A DNA stretch of 18,761 nucleotides, taken from positions 1 through 18,761 of the forward strand of contig CAYUEN010000036.1 in NCBI GenBank assembly GCA_964443745.1, in the 5' to 3' direction. A program made the translations under genes and the position numbers. The stretch is from CAYUEN01 sp964443745 (GTDB taxonomy: Bacteria > Campylobacterota > Campylobacteria > Campylobacterales > QNZT01). Of this stretch, positions 13,430 through 18,761 are shown one piece after another. Within the stretch, counting starts at the first letter, position 1; every line of letters starts with the position of its first letter. The notes beneath the pieces were generated by a model. The model searched no databases. It had not been told where the DNA came from and was given only the letters and a program-made list of their open reading frames with translations.

Positions 13430-15244
13430 TTATTGTTTGAGCTGCAGCAGAGTATTGAGCATCTGATCGGAAGTGGTGATCGTTTTGGAGTTGGCCTGAA
13501 ATCCTCTCTGGATCACGATCAGTTGTGTCAGGGAGCGGCTTAGATCGACGTTGCTCATCTCCAGGGCGCTGGATTGGATGAATCCACGGCCGCCCACGGC
13601 CGCCTGTCCGATGACCGGATCTCCTGAGTTGGCGGTCTGGATAAAGATATTGCCTCCTTCGCTTTCCAATCCGACATTGTTGGTGAATTTCGCCATCGCA
13701 AGCTGAGCCAGGCCGAAACTTCGTCCGTTGGTGAAACTACCCACCAGCGTACCCGATTCGTCGATCCGAATGCCGTCCAAATCGCCGCCCGTGAAACCGT
13801 CCTGACTGATACCCGCGGTATTGGAATTGCTATCGAAGCTGGTGAGCCCGTCGAATCGGTTGGTCGTTCCGAGGTTGAGTTGGATCGTTTGGTTGGGTGC
13901 GGAACCGTTGTTCGCGGTGTAGGTGATACTGGAAGGGGTGTAGGAAGAGAGCGAACCGTCGTCGTTGAAGGATACGGTACCTTTCACTTCGTTGGCGACA
14001 GGAACACCTCCGATTTCTCCAGGTTCGGGAACGATGATTTTCATATCCCAGGTCGCTCCGACTTTGGTTCCGTTGGTATCGGTGATATAGCCCGATTTTC
14101 TAAATTCGAGTCTGACGGTGTGTTTGGTTCCCAGAGAGTCGAAAATGTCGATACTGGAGGCGTGGGTGGCCGCAGTGATCGTCTGGGAGACTTTGATACC
14201 GGTGCTTGCCGCGGAGAGTTTGCCCGAGAGGGATTTCATCGCGACGGTGAAGAGTTTGTTTTCATCGGTCGTCGCGTCGCTGATCCCGCTCACTTTGATA
14301 TCGATGGGAGCGGTTCCGGCCGCTGAGTTGTTGATTTCGTATTTACCCAGTTCGTTGACCGTGACGGTGGCGGTCGGAGACGTCTGCTGGAGGTAGTGTT
14401 GCAAAGCGGCTCTTAGATCCTCGGTCGTACGGAATTCATAGACACCGTTGCCATCGGCGTCGGTCGTATCCGTATTTGTAGCATTGGAAGTGTATCGGAA
14501 CTCTTTGGTGTTCGTACCATCGAAGCTGACGACGATTCCCTGTCCATCCTTGATGTTGAACGAATCACCTTCGTCGTTGAAGAGGACGGAAAAATCATCC
14601 ACTTTTTCGTCGTCTTTCGTATTTGGCGTACCGTCCGCACCATCGAGCCCGTTCGTCGTATCCAGAGGTCTGATCGGAGAGCGGTTGACGATGTGAGCAC
14701 CGCTGTTGAGGTTGGCTTTGAGATTGAGGATGGAGGTGGGGTTGGCGGGTGTGGTAAGCCCCGGCGGGATGGTGATATTCTGAATCGGTGCGGTCGTATC
14801 GAGTTTTCCCGTATTTTTATCGCGGACCCATCCTTGCAAAATCAAGCCCTTACTGTTGACGAAATTGCCGTTCGCATCGAAGACGAAATCGCCGGATCGG
14901 GTGTATTTGTAGGTTTTGCCGCCGTCAGGACTCACGACGAAAAAGCCGTTGCCCTGAATCGCGAGGTCCGTGTTTTTGCTGGTGGTCTGGATCGAACCTT
15001 GGGAAAACATTCTGGTGATCGATCCTATTTCGGATCCCAGCCCCACCTGCATCGGGTTTTTTCCGCCCGATTTGCCCTGGGGAGCGGTGGCGATTTTGGA
15101 GGTTTGTGAAAGCAGATCGGAGAAATTCGCACGAGAATATTTGAAGCCGTTCGTATTGACGTTCGCGATATTGTTGCCTTCTACGTCCATCGCGATCTGG
15201 TGTGCTTGGAGTCCGGTTACGCCGGACCAGAGAGATCTCATCAT
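13430..15244 (-). CDS. flgE: Flagellar hook protein FlgE
   Basis: FlgE polymerises into the curved hook joining the flagellar rod to the filament, exported through the flagellar type III apparatus. The 604-residue protein has the conserved rod/hook N terminus (MMRSLWSGVTGLQAHQ, then NNIANVNTNGFKYSRANFSD), the D1 segment DLAIQGNGFFVVSPDGGKTYKYTRSG near 92-117 and the C terminus ALEMSNVDLSRSLTQLIVIQ with GFQANSKTITTSDQMLNTLL. Both ends form the core coiled coil. The middle (about 200-480) is variable, surface-exposed beta domain rich in Thr, Ser, Asn and Gly, with an Asp-rich DGADGTPNTKDDEKVDD. Length exceeds the ~400 residues of E. coli FlgE, as usual in Campylobacterota. The first of two adjacent ATGs is six bases after AAAGGA. 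A sigma-54 promoter lies upstream. Confidence 0.93.
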   Translation of the reverse strand: MMRSLWSGVTGLQAHQIAMDVEGNNIANVNTNGFKYSRANFSDLLSQTSKIATAPQGKSGGKNPMQVGLGSEIGSITRMFSQGSIQTTSKNTDLAIQGNGFFVVSPDGGKTYKYTRSGDFVFDANGNFVNSKGLILQGWVRDKNTGKLDTTAPIQNITIPPGLTTPANPTSILNLKANLNSGAHIVNRSPIRPLDTTNGLDGADGTPNTKDDEKVDDFSVLFNDEGDSFNIKDGQGIVVSFDGTNTKEFRYTSNATNTDTTDADGNGVYEFRTTEDLRAALQHYLQQTSPTATVTVNELGKYEINNSAAGTAPIDIKVSGISDATTDENKLFTVAMKSLSGKLSAASTGIKVSQTITAATHASSIDIFDSLGTKHTVRLEFRKSGYITDTNGTKVGATWDMKIIVPEPGEIGGVPVANEVKGTVSFNDDGSLSSYTPSSITYTANNGSAPNQTIQLNLGTTNRFDGLTSFDSNSNTAGISQDGFTGGDLDGIRIDESGTLVGSFTNGRSFGLAQLAMAKFTNNVGLESEGGNIFIQTANSGDPVIGQAAVGGRGFIQSSALEMSNVDLSRSLTQLIVIQRGFQANSKTITTSDQMLNTLLQLKQ

Positions 15245-15292
15245 GAGCTATCCTTTATAATATTGTTTTCATTCTTTTTGTATCCAAAATGG

Positions 15293-15308
15293 AGCAATTA
15301 CCGTGCCT
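15293..15308 (-). promoter_or_regulatory. Sigma-54 (RpoN) -24/-12 promoter of flgE
   Basis: The minus strand reads AGGCACGGTAATTGCT: GGCAC at -24 and TTGCT at -12, with exactly ten bases between the GG and the GC, matching the consensus TGGCAC-N5-TTGCW except for the first base. A start near 15283 would give a leader of about 40 bases before the flgE ATG. Hook genes are RpoN-dependent in Campylobacterota. A run of eight T on the minus strand (15316-15309) just before the site follows a weak four-pair hairpin and may partly terminate upstream transcription. Confidence 0.75.
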
Positions 15309-15336
15309 AAAAAAAATCTGATTCAACTATCTGAAC

Positions 15337-16665
15337 CTATCTTTTCATATTGATCGCATTTTGTATCAACTGGTCACTTGTCGTGATACTTTTGGCACTC
15401 GCATCGAAGGCTTTCTGTATGACGAGCAATTCCGTGAGTGCGTTGCCAAGATCGAGATTGGACATCTCCAGTTTTTGATTTTGCAATCTCGAACTCTCTA
15501 TGATGTTTCCTTCCGTATCTTTGTAAAAGATCGGTTTGCCGCTGTTTGAGGTCTGGTGAAAATATACCGGGGTTTCTCTCTCCAGACCGGCATCGTTTTG
15601 AAAGTGATAGATCGCCACTTTCGCGATCGGAATCGACGAGCCGTTGTCAAATTGCGCAATGATATTACCGTAACCGTCGATACCGTAATCTTGCAGATGG
15701 CCGGTTCCATGGCCGTCTTTTTCTATAGCTCTGGTGCTGTCCAGATCTGCCAGGGAGACAAGACCGTCGTATCCGGAGTTGGGTGTGTTGGGATCGTAGA
15801 AATTTCCGAATCCGAGTCTGACGGCGGTACCGTTGTTGTCGATGGAAGTGAGGGTGTTGGAGACGATCGCGCCACGCTCGTTGAATCCGATCTGCCCGTT
15901 TTGGGTAGTGAGCAGGTTTTTGTCAGGGTCGAATAGTTTGGCTTCGGCATCCCAGATCGTATGGGTGGGAGGCTGGGGAACCTGTTTTTTGAAAGTGACC
16001 TCCAGTGTGTTGGCGTTGCCCTGAGAATCGAAAAGGATGGTTCTGAAAACTTCGATGTTCGGAACTTCAACTTTTCGGCCCAGATCCGGATCGAATTCGT
16101 AGATCGGTTTGGGATCGAGTGAACCTTTGAAATTGACGTAGGTGGTCGCTTCCGGCGGGATCGTTAACTCCTCCGGAAGATTTATTTTGGTCTGTGCATC
16201 GGGTGTGGTAAGAGAAATTTCCATCTTCGGATTTTGGATGATGGAGCCGTTTTGGATGTTGTTTGCGAGTGTACCCGTGACGTAATTGCCGTCCGGATCT
16301 ACGAGATATCCTTCAGCATCTCTATTGAAAGCGCCTGCACGTGTGTAATATTTTTCACCTTTATGATCCAATACGCCAAACCACCCCTCTCCTTCGATCG
16401 CCATATCGTATTTGCTCTCTGTCGTGATGAATCCGCCCTGTTGAAAATTGGTCGTCGTGGAGGCGACGCGGCTTCCCACTCCGATGTCGCTGGTGAGCGG
16501 ATCGAAAAGGGAGTTGGCCAACTGCGTATCGAAAACGGTCGAAAATTCGGGATTGACGAATTTGTATCCGGGCTTGTTGATGTTGGCGATGTTTCCGGCC
16601 CAGACGTCGATACCGAACTGTTGGGATTTGATACCGGAGACACCGTTGTAAAAAGAGGTGTTCAT
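15337..16665 (-). CDS. flgE2: Second flagellar hook-family protein (FlgE2-like)
   Basis: This 442-residue paralogue of FlgE has the same terminal motifs: N-terminal MNTSFYNGVSGIKSQQFGID and NIANINKPGYKFVN, central DMAIEGEGWFGVLDHKGEKY and TRAGAFNRDAEGYLVDPDGN, and C-terminal KLEMSNLDLGNALTELLVIQ with KSITTSDQLIQNAINMKR. The middle is shorter than in FlgE. In Helicobacter pylori a second hook-type gene also follows fliK and flgD, and that order is seen here. The ATG at 16663-16665 has GGAGAGAAG directly upstream; a longer frame upstream is flgD sequence in the wrong frame and is rejected. It is eight bases after flgD, so in the same operon. Whether it is a hook subunit or a hook-rod junction protein cannot be told. 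Confidence 0.88.
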   Translation of the reverse strand: MNTSFYNGVSGIKSQQFGIDVWAGNIANINKPGYKFVNPEFSTVFDTQLANSLFDPLTSDIGVGSRVASTTTNFQQGGFITTESKYDMAIEGEGWFGVLDHKGEKYYTRAGAFNRDAEGYLVDPDGNYVTGTLANNIQNGSIIQNPKMEISLTTPDAQTKINLPEELTIPPEATTYVNFKGSLDPKPIYEFDPDLGRKVEVPNIEVFRTILFDSQGNANTLEVTFKKQVPQPPTHTIWDAEAKLFDPDKNLLTTQNGQIGFNERGAIVSNTLTSIDNNGTAVRLGFGNFYDPNTPNSGYDGLVSLADLDSTRAIEKDGHGTGHLQDYGIDGYGNIIAQFDNGSSIPIAKVAIYHFQNDAGLERETPVYFHQTSNSGKPIFYKDTEGNIIESSRLQNQKLEMSNLDLGNALTELLVIQKAFDASAKSITTSDQLIQNAINMKR

Positions 16666-16673
16666 CTTCTCTC

Positions 16674-17342
16674 CTATTCGTAAATCTCTCTGACTTGGCT
16701 GAACGGAATGTAGTTGTGACCGAGTTTCAGGAGCGCTTGATTGTTTTCGAAACGGACCGACTCTATTTTGTACGTGCCGTAGGGGACTTCGTAGGATTGG
16801 TTGTCCGTACCGATATAGTTGGCCGTGATACTGTATTTGCCCGCTTCTATCGCTTTGCCTTCTGCGTCCTTGCCGTCCCACGTAAATGTATGTACGCCGG
16901 CGGGTTTGGGATCGATCGTGATCGTTCTGACGACGTTTCCGTCTTGATCTTTGATCTGAATCTCGCCCGATTTCACCTCCTTGGCGAAATAGAGGTCGAA
17001 ACTATTTTGCGCATCCGGCTTCGCCTCGATTTCGTTGGAGAGTCGGGCGGTACGTCCGATCGCCGAAATCGCCGACATACTCTGTTCCGCTTTGAATCGT
17101 TCGGCGAGTTCGGTCATGACTTTGTTGGTGTTTTGTTGTGCTTCGAGCGTCGCCAGTTGAGAAGTTTGGCTCAGAATCTTTTCGGTATCCATCGGAGAAG
17201 TAGGATCTTGATAGCTCAGTTCCGTCAACAGTAGCTTGAGAAAGTCGTCTTTCCCCAGAATACTCTTCGGATTGACAGCGATGTTATCATTTGGATTGGT
17301 AGGAGTGAGTGTCGTGTTCAGTGAAGGTGTGATTTCGGCCAT
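16674..17342 (-). CDS. flgD: Flagellar hook assembly (cap) protein FlgD
   Basis: FlgD caps the growing hook and guides FlgE assembly; it leaves when the hook is complete. The 222-residue protein has the conserved N-terminal block LGKDDFLKLLLTELSYQDPT (29-48), followed by SPMDTEKILSQTSQLATLEA and a helical stretch. The C-terminal half shows the FlgD Tudor/Ig-like domain: GEIQIKDQDGNVVRTITI, PAGVHTFTWDGKDAEGKAIE and AGKYSITANYIGTD. Length is typical. The ATG at 17340-17342 follows AAAGGATAATCAG and lies 11 bases after fliK, with eight bases to the next gene, consistent with one fliK-flgD-hook transcript. Confidence 0.95.
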   Translation of the reverse strand: MAEITPSLNTTLTPTNPNDNIAVNPKSILGKDDFLKLLLTELSYQDPTSPMDTEKILSQTSQLATLEAQQNTNKVMTELAERFKAEQSMSAISAIGRTARLSNEIEAKPDAQNSFDLYFAKEVKSGEIQIKDQDGNVVRTITIDPKPAGVHTFTWDGKDAEGKAIEAGKYSITANYIGTDNQSYEVPYGTYKIESVRFENNQALLKLGHNYIPFSQVREIYE

Positions 17343-17353
17343 CTGATTATCCT

Positions 17354-18761
17354 TTATACATAGTGTGGTATGACGATTTCAATGCCGTCATAAGATTCAT
17401 TTTCTGTCTGTTTTTCAAGATTGCTTTTGGCATGTTGTTTCTGATTGCGTTCATGCTGTCCATTTTTACCATTTTCGGAAAAGTTCATCTGAAGACCCGT
17501 GAATCCCATATTGACCATCGCGTTTTTGAATTCGTTTTGATTCTGTGTAAAAATCGCGATCGTCGAAGGGTTGGAGTTGATCGTGACATGGAGGTTGTTG
17601 CCACGATGTAACAGGGTGACATCCACCTCTCCCAGATTTTTGGGATTCAGCTCCATTTTGATCTTCATCAGAGGAGGTTTGTAACTTTCGACTTTTTCTT
17701 TGAATGTTTCGGCGAAGGATTGAAATGTGTGTTTCGAAGGGGTTGATTGTTTGGTTTTAAGAAACTCTTTTGGTGTTGTTTTAAGCTCATGAGAGTGTGA
17801 AATCTCCATCTCGGCAGTTTCATCCGTATGGATTTCATCCGTTTTGGTCTCTTTGGCCGGGATGGATTGGGATGGTTCTTTGGGATCTTCTGCGAGTTTG
17901 GTTATGATCGTAGATCTATTTTGATTTTTTGGTGATTTTATCTGCTGTGAAAGCTTGTCTTCGAAGAGTGTCTGTTTTGATTCGGTATCGGATGGGCGTT
18001 CTTTGAGACTCTCTATGGAGGGTGCGGTATTTTGGAGAGTCTCTTTTTGGATCGAATCTATGGGTCTCTTTTTCGGTCCTTTGGAAGGTGAAAGGGTTTC
18101 AGTGATGCTTTTGATATCCTTATCGATTGCCTGATTTTGTGGTGTGATGTTCTTTTTTTTCGTTTCAGTCTGCATAAATGACTGTAGAACCGATATTTTG
18201 GTGGATATGCCGGATGTCTCTTTTGCGACAGACTGTGTAGGTGATGTCGTGTGTGGAGTGAGTACCACTTTTTTCTCTTTTTGTGAAAACTGATGATTTC
18301 TGAATGAGATCAGTCTGAGTATCTCTTCACTATTGATTTTTTTGATGATCTGTTTTTCCTTCTGGTCCAGTGCCGCATCTTCTTTGAAAATCTGGAAATT
18401 TTTCACTTCGATGTCGTTTTCTTTCGCGATTTTGATGAGGTCGCCTATCGTAGTGGCGGATCTGAAGGCTTTCAACACATCCGGTTTTTGCAATCTCTTT
18501 TCAAGAGATTCGGATAGAGATGGAAATTGAGGATTTTTGTCATTTTGGAGGGAAAGAGCGATTTTAAGCAGTAGATCGATCGACACTTTATCGTTTTTGG
18601 ATAGATCTTCCTGGGGAATTTCTTTGGGCTTTTGTGCAAACGACAAGGTTGAGATTTCCGTCGTGTCCAATTCGTCGTACCCATTTTTTCCCGAAAAATC
18701 GAAGAGATTTTCCAGTAGAAATTTCCGGTTTTTTTCATCGGATATCTCCGACAACAAAGAG
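17354..18761 (-). CDS. fliK: Flagellar hook-length control protein FliK (5' end beyond window)
   Basis: FliK measures the hook and switches export specificity from hook to filament subunits via FlhB. The gene is open at base 18761, so its start is not in the window; at least 469 residues are visible. Most of the visible part (about 1-340) is low-complexity, Lys/Thr/Ser/Glu/Pro-rich and probably disordered, like the FliK ruler region. The C-terminal Flg_hook domain is recognisable at about 350-440: PPLMKIKMELNPKNLGEVDV, then NLHVTINSNPSTIAIFTQNQ and NAMVNMGFTGLQMNFSEN. The last 30 residues are polar. Identity rests on this domain plus the position directly before flgD. Confidence 0.87.
   Translation of the reverse strand, partial: SLLSEISDEKNRKFLLENLFDFSGKNGYDELDTTEISTLSFAQKPKEIPQEDLSKNDKVSIDLLLKIALSLQNDKNPQFPSLSESLEKRLQKPDVLKAFRSATTIGDLIKIAKENDIEVKNFQIFKEDAALDQKEKQIIKKINSEEILRLISFRNHQFSQKEKKVVLTPHTTSPTQSVAKETSGISTKISVLQSFMQTETKKKNITPQNQAIDKDIKSITETLSPSKGPKKRPIDSIQKETLQNTAPSIESLKERPSDTESKQTLFEDKLSQQIKSPKNQNRSTIITKLAEDPKEPSQSIPAKETKTDEIHTDETAEMEISHSHELKTTPKEFLKTKQSTPSKHTFQSFAETFKEKVESYKPPLMKIKMELNPKNLGEVDVTLLHRGNNLHVTINSNPSTIAIFTQNQNEFKNAMVNMGFTGLQMNFSENGKNGQHERNQKQHAKSNLEKQTENESYDGIEIVIPHYV

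Noticed and set aside
16666..16881. Upstream extension of the second hook protein
   Set aside because: The extra residues are flgD read in another frame; the ATG at 16665 has an excellent ribosome site and the conserved hook N terminus starts there.
1..18761. CRISPR array, insertion sequence, prophage or defence system
   Set aside because: No spaced direct repeats, transposase, integrase or defence domain was seen; nearly all sequence is accounted for by housekeeping, origin and flagellar genes.

Overview
This window is most likely chromosomal DNA from a Campylobacterota (epsilonproteobacterial) bacterium, probably a free-living, moderate-GC lineage rather than Helicobacter or Campylobacter proper. 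The evidence is the run dnaA-dnaN-gyrB-queF, DnaA-box-like sites with a TTCAC core on both sides of dnaA, FAD-dependent ThyX, a fliK-flgD-hook-hook flagellar run with a sigma-54 promoter, and T-rich extended -10 promoters. The genus cannot be fixed from sequence reading alone.

Layout. 1-2745: start of trigger factor (tig, -), then a lipoprotein gene overlapping nfo (endonuclease IV, +), a small zinc-ribbon membrane protein (-), a 48-residue membrane peptide (+) and a second lipoprotein (-). 2856-2945: tRNA-Ser(GGA) on -, with a good promoter. 3052-4620: a small coiled-coil protein (+), then on - an inositol-monophosphatase-family enzyme and a helical TerB-like protein. 4699-4803: the small bacterial SRP RNA on +, preceded by an unexplained hairpin. 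4805-11259: a run on the - strand, in transcription order dnaA, dnaN, gyrB, queF and an HD-domain protein. 11260-11476: DnaA-box cluster. 11477-12753: ruvC and an outer-membrane barrel protein on +. 12766-13383: thyX (-) with a stem-loop over its leader. 13430-18761: flagellar genes on -, in transcription order fliK (cut by the window end), flgD, a second hook-type protein and flgE.

The window carries the chromosomal replication origin. DnaA-box-like sites flank dnaA on both sides, as in the bipartite Helicobacter pylori origin. The dnaA-dnaN gap holds two abutting boxes followed by ACT triplets and an AT-rich run, matching the DnaA-trio unwinding element. DnaA, the sliding clamp and gyrase B are made from the neighbouring genes.

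The flagellar genes encode hook-length control (FliK), the hook cap scaffold (FlgD) and two hook-family subunits. The last one, flgE, has its own sigma-54 -24/-12 promoter, as expected for a middle-class flagellar gene. I found no CRISPR array, transposon, prophage or defence locus. The items most worth a second look are the origin architecture, the SRP RNA leader hairpin, the thyX leader hairpin and the small membrane proteins.
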